A DNA stretch of 64,000 nt from Lolium rigidum (Eukaryota > Streptophyta > Magnoliopsida > Poales > Poaceae), in contig NC_061514.1 of the NCBI RefSeq assembly GCF_022539505.1, forward strand, positions 215,535,837 to 215,599,836. Reading direction: 5' to 3'. Shown here in pieces: positions 23,101 to 31,842 of this stretch (the first letter of the stretch is position 1; every line of letters starts with the position of its first letter). The notes below the pieces were generated by a model, which ran no database searches, had not been told where the DNA came from, and was given only the letters and a program-made list of their open reading frames with translations. A program made the translations under genes and the position numbers.

Positions 23101-24047
23101 TTGCCCCAAATTTTGCCGCCGATACTTGCCTTTTGATTGTTCCATTTGTGTGGGACAATGCTACACGTCACATTTTTGACACCTTACAACTCTTACATGC
23201 ACAAATTTTTGCCCTACCAAATTTTGGATACATCGACACTCTTTTGGTTCCCATTTTTGGCACATGCCTCTTGGAGAAACGACTTGATGCTTCGTATTTT
23301 ATCGAGAGCCTCTTGTTCGCCGATCACCAAATTGGCATCCACAAGCTTTCCATTCGCAAGTTGTTTTTCCCCAAGTTCTTCTTCGACCGCGACTTTGTCC
23401 ATCGACTACTACATGGGAGAACCGTCATGGCCTACATCATCGTTGAGGAGGAACAAGAGTCGAGGACGACTCTTCCCCAAGGGGGGGGAGATGATGCGGG
23501 GTGGCCTTCGGACACCTCCACCTCAAGACCATCAAGTGCAGCCCCGCCTATCATCGACGCTACACCATGGCCAAGGAGTCCCACAAGTGGACCAACAACA
23601 CAAACCCCCGTAATATATGTCAAGGTGAACCCTTTCCTCTCTATGGTCGACCTCAACACCAACGTGAATGGTATGCTACCTCATGCCTATCATCATTGTG
23701 TCTATAGGTGCCGACATCGACAAGGACCAAAGAGAAGGAACTCCCATGGTGCAAGGAAAGAAGAGAAGAAGGAAGAGGAAGAAGAGGCGGGAGGAAGAGG
23801 CCCAGCCTGGCCGGTCCAGGACCCGGTCAGACCGGACCCACAATCGGGCCGTCCGGTCCCAGGCCCGGTCAACCGAGCGCAGCTCCCTCGTACCGGGCGA
23901 AGACCGGAAACCTCGCAGTTTCCCGGTTTCCGACCGGTCGACCGGACCCCTGACCGGACAGCCCGGTCACATGCCCGGTCAGACCGGACCCTTGACCGGA
24001 CAGCCCGGTCACAGGCCCGGTCAGACCGGACCCCAAACCGGATCTGA
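20118..24047 (+). CDS. G ORF: zinc-knuckle protein fused to an unknown Cys-rich family and decayed RT
   Basis: 1309 codons from ATG 20118, ending inside the 3' LTR. Residues 1-130 are acidic with a repeated GSPS/DDMVE motif. About 130-240 is His/Arg-rich tandem repeat, continuing basic to about 340. At about 354-386 are two CCHC knuckles (CYKCKQQGHPPREC and CEVCKAKGHVAWQC), which would bind nucleic acid. About 400-870 is an acidic region homologous to the B and C ORFs, with MYMVHEDD, DDAMIPLVDMM and NCSFLCLVC. About 876-1040 is a decayed gypsy RT whose YxDD box reads CLDV, so it cannot be catalytic. Residues after about 1121 cross the PPT into the LTR, as pol does in H. I do not recognise the middle domain. 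A long open frame in an element without active pol suggests recent coding or selection for a trans-acting gag-like role. Confidence 0.75.
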   Translation: MDSKDEDTEEYKEHFEEDTSSSTADVEEHVELYSDYGSPSITDISDIEELDNDHGSPSILDMDDMVEHHFEDDFDELYIDNGSSSMDDMVEQRHTYDIDTMAEPHLVTYLANGATYEDRGPQRWHHHMDHQERPQHDRHRHTSSSSTRRHHESAYAHDHLRRVHHMEHQERPHHDRHRHSSTSSTRRHHESAYAQDRRLQVHHMEHQERPHHERHRHSSPSSTRRRKQHAKSHEPSSRHGKDRHRLTPSHDSRRPLPPHGLHRHTSQHEPRRHKPLHDRHRPTSSTSLRRHHSSHGDEARRREPRHEGDKHHDRVPTTPRMASAHRAYLPHEATSTSCATTTMAPTSSRAYGLRCYKCKQQGHPPRECPNLLCEVCKAKGHVAWQCTTPSAKKLYFDKLQAQVPKMPIAPTLQDEDRQGELKGDIGTSLALINTTAPPLEDDLGGDGVEHGDHGILPSPTEAHGVEMVEHGNFPSTKEAHGDEIVEPTPICLIDELVPIPCENESHLAHLSENDSELSDFHPICEFECFRLEDMSDTQSELREVDDRSMEDIAFANTLTSPSFVSSYVALGSTEDEFPLMETMYMVHEDDDISPCLLQDGHVDHMDPPTSTTPTSNESSYKGNNIGVDDAMIPLVDMMTYECMHDLDDPFATSHATFTFPCDALLDNIVDHVKLIACDTMTMPCYESFTFSPLACNDNDYDHASVVTPLMNTCSLHRVVDNNDNMFHMLCPKCLHHSMILASKIVNNCSFLCLVCKNAYFIVHEMAPIAFSIFDDHELPHAMNAPSYHMHHRHAFHTILIDTNGDVHKTWNIMMDDVFLYHAHTFFVFSFVCIGTRMTTSTATEHELTKRAIESYPNKDLTRGDHTKGYVPTSLRPHVFPVCLVEFPVWSNSSSTLLLLMQHILTHLVGTMVVVCLDVIIIHSENLKDHVKHVRDTLCILCHMSLIKLLFFGFFISSLAFALDSLTLEDTHTRLTPTILSQARSLHRFAIAHNNFAPNFAADTCLLIVPFVWDNATRHIFDTLQLLHAQIFALPNFGYIDTLLVPIFGTCLLEKRLDASYFIESLLFADHQIGIHKLSIRKLFFPKFFFDRDFVHRLLHGRTVMAYIIVEEEQESRTTLPQGGGDDAGWPSDTSTSRPSSAAPPIIDATPWPRSPTSGPTTQTPVIYVKVNPFLSMVDLNTNVNGMLPHAYHHCVYRCRHRQGPKRRNSHGARKEEKKEEEEEAGGRGPAWPVQDPVRPDPQSGRPVPGPVNRAQLPRTGRRPETSQFPGFRPVDRTPDRTARSHARSDRTLDRTARSQARSDRTPNRI
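20493..20805 (+). repeat. Tandem 114-bp repeats within the G ORF
   Basis: Units begin at 20493, 20607 and 20721 (third partial), each starting cat/cac-catatgg. They encode 38-residue His/Arg-rich units (HHME/DHQERP...HRH). The exact period keeps the frame open. Confidence 0.85.
23480..23491 (+). other. G polypurine tract
   Basis: aagggggggaga directly before the 3' LTR; it also encodes Gly codons of the ORF. Confidence 0.88.
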
Positions 24048-24535
24048 CGGGAATGACCCACCAAACTGCCTTAACTTATCCTTTCGCGTACCTGTTCGCC
24101 CTTGCTGGCCTTGTATGCCTATATATAGACCCAAGGCACCCCCCTTACCTCTTTAGACAAGATTTAGGCTTAGACATGGATTTGAGCTTTGTCTCCCTAG
24201 GGTTTCATCCCCTTTGTATCAAGGTTACCCTTGTTGGATGATTGGATTTGTGAGTGTGAGATTCTAGTGCTACCCACTCTCTCTCCCACTCTTAGATTCA
24301 TCTCCCTCACCGATCTCTCACTCCGGGATTCCACCGCGCGTCTCTCCCGGGTTGATTCTATTGGCGTGGTCCATCGAGCCACGGGGGTAAGTATCGATTG
24401 TATCGGGTTGGTGTGCGTGCGTGAGTTCTTCGTGTTCTTCGTGTTCATCGTGCTCTTCGCGCTTTCCCTCTCTCCCTCCTTGGATTTCGGGTCAACCGCA
24501 AGATCGGGCCACACACGGGGTCTTAGACCTCATCA
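23492..24535 (+). repeat. G 3' LTR
   Basis: 1044 bp, TGATGCGGGG...CCTCATCA, with the array at 23810-24047 and TATA at 24119-24128. The first 556 bp are the C-terminal codons of the G ORF. Confidence 0.92.
24119..24128 (+). promoter_or_regulatory. TATA box of G 3' LTR
   Basis: ctatatatag in the position equivalent to 18091-18100; it could drive transcription outwards into the F1 LTR remnant. Confidence 0.6.
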
Positions 24536-24540
24536 CAATC
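24536..24540. other. Target-site duplication of G, right (CAATC)
   Basis: CAATC after ...CTCATCA, a copy of 17449-17453. Confidence 0.92.
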
Positions 24541-25567
24541 AATAGGCATGTGTTCCAATTATAGTCGTACGTGCTCGCAATGAGAAACTTGCACAACGTC
24601 TTTTGACCTACCAGCCGGTGGCAGCCGGGCCTCAAGGGAATCTACTGGATATTAAGGTACTCCTTTTAATAGAGTACCGGAGCAAAGCATTAACACTCCG
24701 TGAACACATGTGATCCTCACATCACTACCATCCCCTCCGGTTGTCCCGATTTCGTCACTTCGGGGCCATTGGTTCCGGACAGCGACATGTGTATACAACT
24801 TGCGGGTAAGACCATAAACAATGAATATCATGATGAAATAATAACATGTTCAGATCTGAGATCATGGCACTCGGGCCCTAGTGACAAGCATTAAGCATAA
24901 CAAGTTGCAACAATATCATCAAAGTACCAATTACGGACACTAGGCACTATGCCCTAACAATCTTATACTATTACATGACCAATCTCATCCAATCCCTGCC
25001 ATCCCCTTCAGCCTACAGCGGGGGAATTACTCACACATGGATGGGGGAAACATGGCTGGTCGATGGAGAGGCGTCGGTGGTGATGGTGGCGATGATCTCC
25101 TCCAATTCCCCGTCCCGGCGGAGTGCCAGAACGGAGACTTCTGGCTCCCGAGACGGAGTTTCGCGATGTGGCGGCGTTCTGGAGGGTTTCTGGCGACTTC
25201 GACTTCCTCCCGTGCGTTTTTAGGTCGAAGGCAATAAGTAGTCCGAAAGAGGGCGTCGGGGGCCAGCCGAGGCCGCCACACACTAGGGCCGCGCGGGCCC
25301 CTCCTGGGCCGCGCCGGTCTAGTGTGTGGGACCCTCGGGCCCCCACCTGGCTCGCCCTTCTGGCTCCGCCAATATTCTGGGAAAATAGGACCTTCTGCAT
25401 AAATTCTGAGGATTTTCCTGAAAGTTGGATTTTTGCACAAAAACGAGACACTGTAACGATTCCGCTGAAAACAGCGTTAGTCCGTGTTAGTTGCATCCAA
25501 AATACACAAATTAGAGGCAAAACAATAGCAAAGTGTTCGGGAAAGTAGATACGTTTTGGACGTATCA
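24541..25567 (-). repeat. F1 5' LTR, right part
   Basis: Continuation of the F1 LTR after G, ending GGACGTATCA. With 17084-17453 it gives 1397 bp, close to the 1402-bp partner. Confidence 0.9.
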
Positions 25568-25572
25568 GGACT
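25568..25572. other. Target-site duplication of F1, right (GGACT)
   Basis: Second GGACT, adjoining A1 leader sequence. Confidence 0.9.
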
Positions 25573-26376
25573 CTTTTGTGTATAGGTGTCACTCACAAAC
25601 TTTTTTTTTGTATTTTTTTCTTTCTTTTTCTCACTATGTAAGGGTACTACTATCTATGTAAGTATGTCACACTTCATTTGCTTATCTTTTCACACGAGCT
25701 TGCTTCGTAGCTTTGCTCAACACACGCACACCCTCACGGTCGGGACGCTTGCGCAATGCTTCGCAACACTAGAAAGCCACTCTCGATAGGAAAGGTACGC
25801 AAAAGAGGCTAGGGCTACAATTTAGGGGGCAAGTTATACCACTTGATGATGGTGGCCGACGACCTTGAACTTGCTATGGTGGGGGTGTCAAATGAACTGC
25901 TTGGATCCTCGGGGTGCCGTCGTCGTTGTCGATGTTACGGAAGCTTTGTGGTAGCTGAAAGGGCACTCAAACCGAAGTCCAAACACAAGGGGTTAGTGCC
26001 AAAACGAAAAACGAAGGAAGCTGTGAAAAATACGGCCAGCCGGACCTTCCGGTCCTGAGGGGCGGTACTTCCGGTCCCGGGCGGAACTTCCGGTCGCAAT
26101 CAAATCTGCGGGCTGTTCGTCGATTTGGGCGGAAATCCGGTCCGAAATCCTTCGAATTCGAGGAAAATTTGGCACTAAAAGCTGTGGGAAGGTGGGGGAA
26201 TTGCAGATCAACACCAAAGACAAGTTTCTATTGGACCAAACCACCAAAAACTCAACAAATCGCGAGATCCAACCAAGGCCAATTTGGGGCTATTTTTTGG
26301 GAAAAAAATTTGGGAATTTTTTTGGGCGAAATTGGTGGAATTGGGGGTTGTGGGGGTAAAATCCGTGGCAACCAAA
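25573..26376 (-). other. Element A1: distal half of 5' leader
   Basis: Non-coding, with T-rich low complexity (25600-25640). A small array at 26041-26095 carries the LTR palindrome in inverted form (cggaacttccgg). The first 174 bp are repeated after F2 at 61310-61486. Confidence 0.7.
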
Positions 26377-26391
26377 GAGCTGCTGATACCA
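26377..26391 (-). other. Element A1 primer-binding site (tRNA-Met type)
   Basis: Minus strand TGGTATCAGCAGCTC, two bases from the LTR; the same spacing and core are seen in G. Confidence 0.8.
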
Positions 26392-26842
26392 TATGATAAG
26401 GGCTAAGCCCAAGGGTGTGCCCGATCTTCACGGATTTGGATGAGATTCGTGGGGAAGGTGGAGGAACGCGAAGAACACGGGTGGAAAGCGGGGTGGATCG
26501 AAGATACAAACGCAACACACACCCACAACCGGTTGTTCTTCGTTGGCCCGATACACCAGCCCAATGGAATTGCAAGAAAAAGACCCACAAGGAGTAGAAT
26601 CCCTCACAAAAGATTGGCAATAGCAATTGATAGAGTTCCAAAGAGGAAAAGAGTGCAAATAGATAGAATTGCAAAAGCAAAAGATCCAAAACCCTAGAAT
26701 TCCTAGAATGGAAGAGATCAACTACCTAGAAGAGTAGATAACTTCGTAGATGGGTGGATCTAGAAGGGTTTCCCTAAGGGAGGAGCAAAAGCTCAAGGTT
26801 TCTCTTCCATCAAGTCTGAATCTCGGATCCGAGCCAACGAGG

Positions 26843-26852
26843 CTATTTATAG
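26843..26852 (-). promoter_or_regulatory. TATA box of A1 LTR
   Basis: Minus strand ctataaatag about 70 bp downstream (in element orientation) of the palindrome array. Confidence 0.6.
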
Positions 26853-26919
26853 TTGGTGGGGCGAAGGGGTATGTTACATGCTCGAATCGGCCGGTTGTGG
26901 TGCTTGAAACGCGTGTAGG

Positions 26920-27289
26920 CGGAAGTTCCGGCCTCGGGGGCGGAAGTTCGGTCGGGCGGAAGTTCCGGTCGTCCTGGGCGGAAGTTCCGGCTGGATTCCC
27001 TTCAGGCAGCATCTTTACGGCATCTGGGCGGAAGTTCCGGTCCTGGAGGGCGGAAGTTCCGGCCGGGGCGGAAGTTCCGGCAAACTTCCGGCCTAGTTCC
27101 GGAAATGGCCAATTTCCTCGCAGTAACATCCAGTGTTGTTTTGGCGCAATTTCGGAACTAGGGCGGAACTTGGGCGGAAGTTCCGGTCCCTCGGGGCGGA
27201 AGTTCCGGCTGGATCCTTTTTCCTGGGCGCTGAAAGGCATCTGGGAGGAATCTGGCCGGAAGTTCCGGTCCTGGGGGCGGAAGTTCCGG
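26920..27289. repeat. Array of CGGAAGTTCCGG palindromes in the A1 LTR
   Basis: Ten perfect copies start at 26920, 26957, 26979, 27029, 27051, 27069, 27175, 27197, 27257 and 27278; one copy at 26941 lacks a C. The core CGGAA-G-TTCCG is a perfect hyphenated palindrome. Distances of 21-22 bp recur. The sequence between copies varies, so this is not a simple tandem repeat. Confidence 0.92.
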
Positions 27290-27431
27290 CCTGGGCGCTG
27301 TAGCTCCATCTTCATCATTTCCAGCTCTCTCTTCATTGGCTTGGTCTCCATGGCTTGCGTCTTGGTCGATATACCTGATTGAACATAGGGTATTTGCATG
27401 AAGTAGCACGCCATCCAAAGGGGTGTCAAAT

Positions 27432-27833
27432 GCATACAAAGGGATAAAGGGTTCAGATTTGATGCTCTTGCAGTGGGGCGTCAGGGCCACCACAGGTAGG
27501 GCGATAATGCCGGCGCAGGTAGGGCGGCAGTGCCGTCGTCCTCAGGCGTAGTGGCGGTGCGGCAGTGCCGGTCTTCCTGGCGCGTCTCCTTATCCTCGAC
27601 GTTCTCTTCCATGCTTCCGCGACCTTGGCCTTGAGTCCTCGAGCCTCCATGGTGTCGTCCACTTCCTTCGTACTTGGCGATGTGTTCCTATCATGGTCAT
27701 ATGATGGAGGATGAAGTAGCATACCATTCATGAGAGACAATTGTAGGCACGCATAAAGGAGAAGATTCACCTTTGCGTGCCGTGTCGGCGTTGACGCACA
27801 TGATGCGGTGGAGACCGAAGGTCGCCCGTATCA
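27432..27833 (-). repeat. B 3' LTR (partial)
   Basis: 402 bp matching 32297-32699 and ending CCCGTATCA. It contains two copies of CGGCAGTGCCG. The ORF of B ends within it at 27767. Confidence 0.85.
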
Positions 27834-29851
27834 TCTCCCCCCACTTGAAAAAGAGTCGTCCTCGACGATGAGTATTCGTGAACGTGTAGAGGAGGTAGAT
27901 GACACCAACGCTTGGATGTCCCTTCACTTGTGAAGAGCCCTATCAATAGCACAAGAAAAGCAAAGGAACAATCAAAGCGTAGCCAAAGTTCCATGAGTTT
28001 AGCAAGAGGGCGCAAGTAGAAGGAGGTCACCTTAGCAAGATACCGGTGTGCTCTCATCGAGAGATCTTGTGTAGTAGATGTGTGGGGTTGAACCCATTCA
28101 TTGACGGTCATCCACAAGTCGCTTGTACCTTCGCACAACAAAGACCAAGCAAAGTATGTGTGTGCGTGATAGAGGAGCATATCATCAACGACATGTCCAT
28201 TCATGTTCACAACACCGTTAGCACAACACAAATATATCAAGAATAATGCATATGCAAGGTCAATGTGTAAAAATTTCATTTCAACATCTTCCAAATGCGG
28301 AAACACAAAAAATCCAAATTGTGAGACGACTATGATGTCCATCTCATGTAGAAACTCATGTGCATTATTGCACTCAAGGCATCGGAAAGAGAAATTTTTC
28401 AACATCCTTGAAGCAATAAGAGGAGAATTTGGCAAAAACACAAAAGGGAGAGTGTTCAAAATATCATCAACATGTGTGCACACAAACCATCGGAAAGAGA
28501 AATTGGTCGTCATATTTGTGGCAACACCAACGGTAAGAATCACATCATCATGCTTGCAAAAGAACCATAAGAAAGAGAAATTGTTTGGCATGTTCAATGC
28601 AAAGCATGGGAAAGGTATTAGAGCCGGGTTCGATCTTGTACTTACTTGTATTATGCTCTCAAGAGCTCGTTTGGTCAACTCGTGCTCAATCGAGGTTGAC
28701 CTTGTCTTCCGTGTACCTACACACACAATAGGCAAAGCAAAGAACGTGTGTGCATGGTATATGAACACATCATCCATCATGATGGTCTATTTCTTTTGCA
28801 CATCACCATTAGCATTAAGCCAAGCAACATAATAGAGATGGTGAATATGCGGCGTAAACATGGGAACATGCTCAACATGGATATATGCAAAGTCTCCAAA
28901 AGGTGAGAGAGCTATGGGGGCAATCTCATTCCCAAGCATATTAACATCATTGCAAACCAAGCATTGGAAAGAGCAAGTATTCAACATTTTGGTTGCACTA
29001 ATGGGAGAATATTGCAAGCATGTAGCACAAAACATGTTCAATTTTGTATCATAGCATGGCATGGTCAAATTGTCACAAGCAACTAATTCCACATGATCAA
29101 CAATAGTGGTATGACAAGTATCACACGGGAAAGTGAAAGACGCATATGACATAGCAATATGATCATCCAACTCATGCAAGCACTCACAAATCATCATGTC
29201 CACTAGTGGGATCATGGCATCATCAACAACCATATATGTACCTTTGTAGTCCCGCTCATATGAGGTAGGTGTTGTGGAAGAGGTAGGCTCGATGTGGCCT
29301 CCATGTTCATCTTCAATCAAGCATGGTGTGATAGCATCATCTTCATGCACCATGTACATCTTCTCCATGATCGGCGTCTCATCATCCATGGGACCTAATG
29401 AGACACAAGGAAACACACTAGAGGTAGAGGGTAAGTTGTTAGAATTCAAAATGGGCTCACATGACCTATCAACTACCACTCTCATCTCACTTGGTGTATC
29501 ACTCATGCTCTCGAAGTGGAGGCACTCGTCAAGCTCACATATAGTGGAGTCGCTCATCTCACATATAGTGGAGTCGCTCATCTCACATATAGTGGAGTCC
29601 CTCATCTCCATGGCAATGGCGTCGTCGATGTCCGAGCAACCTAGCAAAGAGGAAGACAACACAAGAGGAGTAGAGGTTAAGTTGTTAGAAATCGAAACAT
29701 CCTCACTCGACTCATGGTGTGTATCTCTCTTGCTATAAAGGTGTTGTAAGTATGCGTTGCACTCGGCTTTATCTTTGGGTGTCATTTGGGCTTCTCGAGC
29801 ATCTAGCTCGGCGAAGTATGCTCTCATCTCGGCTTTCTCTAGTGGGGTCAT
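27767..29851 (-). pseudogene. B ORF of the unknown Cys-x2-Cys family (one stop)
   Basis: Two open stretches in one frame, 29851-28787 (354 codons) and 28780-27767 (337 codons), separated by a single TAG at 28786-28784. In the G homologue this codon is Trp, so TGG to TAG is likely. The N-terminus has MTPLEKAEM...MTPKDKAE and a triple SDSTICEM repeat. Then come MYMVHEDD, DDAMIPLVDMM and ASFTFPCD, as in G. There are at least four modules of the form N-F/C-S-F-x-C/W-x2-C (TCSFQCLVC, NFSFLWFFC, NFSFRWFVC, NFSFRCLEC). The frame crosses the PPT (GGDD) into the LTR. It lacks the zinc knuckles and RT remnant of G. Function unknown; metal binding by the Cys pairs is only a guess. Confidence 0.7.
27834..27848 (-). 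other. B polypurine tract
   Basis: Element orientation: caagtggggggaga, adjoining the LTR start TGATACGGGC. Confidence 0.85.
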
Positions 29852-31830
29852 ATTGTATATCTCTCAATAGGTAAGGTGTATGTGTATGTCGTGGAAGGAA
29901 AGCTACACAAGTATCCCACCTTTCAAGAAAGTATCGGAAAAATGGTTCAAGTCAAGAGAATCGAAATGTATCGGGGTTACTCACACACACACGCAAAGCA
30001 CACACAAAAGGCTAAGAACTCTATATGTGGTGGGTAAGGAGTGGATAGCAAACGAAAAAGATCAACGGAAAAGTCTATTGTCAAATATGGGTAAGATCCA
30101 AAGTCAAATGTCAAAAGTGGTAATCTATGGCAAGGAAACACGGAAACACACACAACGGAGAACAATGGGGTTAGCGCGACCAAGGAAGTGAGCTAAGTAA
30201 CAAGATGTTCCTAACGAAGACTATAAGCTCGGTGTCACGCCAACACAAGAGAGACGGTAGCTCGGTTGCATATGAGAGAAGCAACAAGATTTGCACAAAT
30301 GCCACCCTTCTCTTTTCTCTCTTAGTGCTCACAAGCTTTGCACTTCTCGGTATCGGTGGACACACACTCTTTTCTATTTCTTTACTCTTTTTTTTCAATT
30401 TTTTTTCTATGCTTAGAAGCTTTTTTTTTCTCTATGTATATGTCACGCTTTTCTTCTTTTGTGTATCTTTCTCAACGAGCTTGCTTCGGAGCTTTGCTCA
30501 ACACAACACAACACACACACACACCCTCTCACGGTTGTGACACTTGTGCAATGCTTCGCAACGCTCGGAAAGCCACTCTCAATGGGATAGGTACACAAAG
30601 AAAGAAACGGGGCTACAAGTATGAGGAGGCAAGTTGTACCTATTGACTTTAGGCGGTGTCAAACACTCGAACTTGCGATGATGTTGAGGTGGTGTCGATG
30701 ATGGTGTCGAGTTGCGCCGGAAACCGGGGTGCCAAAGGTGTCGCCGCGGTGTTGATGTAGGCGCGGAAGCGTAAGAGACAACCAATGCACTCCAAATCGG
30801 AAACCGAGCAAATTAAGTCAATGCCCGAAAAGTTGGGTCAAAACGAGCGGTCAAAAGTTGGGCTCCAAAAATCGTAAAAAATTAGAGATGGGCTATGTAG
30901 AGTATTTGGAGGATGTTGTCAAAATTTGGAGTCAAACGGGCTCCGAAAAGTTGTCAAAATTTGGGGCAAAAAGAAGAGTCAAAATGTGCGAAACATGGGT
31001 CAAAACCGGTCCAGGAGCCGGTTGGACCGGGTCTGGGGCCGGACCATCCGGCGTGCCGCCCGGTTGGCTCCGGTCCGAGCTGATCCAGTTTCAACCGGGT
31101 GGCCCGGTGTGCCGCCCGGTTTGCTCCGGTTGGAGGCGAGGCGCAGCTAACCAAGGTGAGGCAGGCCAGGCGCGCGGTGGTTGGCGCGGCTCGAGGCTGA
31201 TGGCGCGGGCGCGCGTGGTGGCTTGGGCCTGTGCTGCTTGCTGCGATGGATTGCTGGCGTGGGGCGCGCGCACGATTTGTGGAGATGGTGGCCAGCTGCT
31301 GCGGCTTGGTGTGATGCGGCGGCGGGCTATGCAGCAAGGGCCGGGGCGATGGTGTGTGGCGGCCGGCAGCGCGCAGGGCTGGTGGATGCGGGCGGAGCTG
31401 GGCGGCAGCATGGACCTGGCCTCGCGCGATGTGGAGCAGGAGGCAGAGCGGGGTGGAGGCGGCTTGGGTGCTTGGCGCGAGCTACGCGGCGAGGGCCAAG
31501 CGGCGGGAGGCGGGCGGCCGGCGATTTGGCTTGGCCGGGGCGAGCGGAAGGCGTTGGTCGGCGGGGCTTGATCTGTTCCTCCTCCCGAAGAACAGCAACG
31601 AAGAAAAGAGGCCGCAAATCCTCAGATTTCTTGCGATTTTGGACGAATTAGAAGCCGAAAATTGGGAGAAGTGTAGATCGACACTAGAGACACCAGATCC
31701 GTGGATCAAAACCACACAAAACTCAACAAATCCGGAGATCAAATTTCGTGCTATTTTTTGGGGCAAAAAATTTTGGAAAATTTTTGGGCAAAATTGGAGA
31801 AATTGGGGGTCAAATTCGTGGCAACATGTG
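29852..31830 (-). other. B 5' leader
   Basis: Non-coding leader homologous to the A and G leaders over 29950-30600. It has T-rich low complexity (30385-30430) and a CA-rich stretch (30500-30525). A CCGG-rich array lies at 31008-31125, followed by an extremely GC-rich segment (31140-31575) unlike the rest. Confidence 0.65.
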
Positions 31831-31840
31831 CTCGATACCA
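31831..31840 (-). other. B primer-binding site (tRNA-Met type)
   Basis: Minus strand TGGTATCGAG two bases from the LTR; close to TGGTATCAGAG. Confidence 0.7.
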
Positions 31841-31842
31841 TA

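Larger units (their letters stand above)
17454..24535 (+). mobile_element. G: complete non-autonomous LTR retrotransposon
   Basis: 7082 bp with two similar LTRs (1053 and 1044 bp), a tRNA-Met type primer site, a long leader, one 1309-codon ORF, a PPT and a perfect CAATC duplication. It is present only in F1, not at the equivalent site of F2, so it is younger than the duplication. Its LTR ends match those of H, and its leader matches pieces of A and B. It lacks integrase and has only a decayed RT, so it needs helper proteins, plausibly from an H-like element. Confidence 0.92.
5451..25567 (-). mobile_element. F1: Athila-like LTR retrotransposon, nested and lacking RT/integrase
   Basis: Minus-strand element with LTRs of about 1.4 kb, a PPT at the left LTR, a tRNA-Asp primer site at the right LTR and a 5-bp GGACT duplication. 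It encodes gag-protease and a second ORF of Athila type; no RT, RNase H or integrase motif is found, so it looks non-autonomous. It is inserted in the A1 leader. It contains the Helitron 7578-11995 and, in its right LTR, element G. Compared with F2 it lacks 694 bp at about 7510. Triticeae families of this style are known as Sabrina, WHAM or Sumaya; I cannot say which this is. Confidence 0.9.
2835..25746 (+). repeat. Duplicated nested block, copy 1
   Basis: Aligns in direct orientation with 49391-61486 (E LTR end, A gag, leader, F, leader), with the Helitron and G as extra insertions and one 694-bp deletion. Similarity is very high (about seven residue changes in some 600 codons of A gag). Confidence 0.88.
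26394..27431 (-). repeat. Element A1 5' LTR, truncated at a junction with B
   Basis: Begins tgataaggg next to the primer site. The minus-strand frame 27435-26722 reads as the C-terminus of a CRM-like polyprotein (FDTPLDG-like start in the adjoining frame, then repeated RNFRP units), as in H, whose pol also enters its LTR. Homology to A-type sequence ends at 27431 and B LTR sequence begins, so the outer end is missing. Confidence 0.75.

Noticed and set aside
25586..25650. T-rich tract as a poly(A) tail of a reversed LINE or SINE
   Set aside because: The tract is part of the A leader, is repeated after F2 and is similar to that in B; no target duplication or retroposon body adjoins it.
26920..27289. 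CRISPR-like array or ETS-type binding sites
   Set aside because: Spacers are irregular and the genome is plant nuclear DNA, so CRISPR is excluded. CCGGAAGT resembles animal ETS sites, but plants lack ETS factors.
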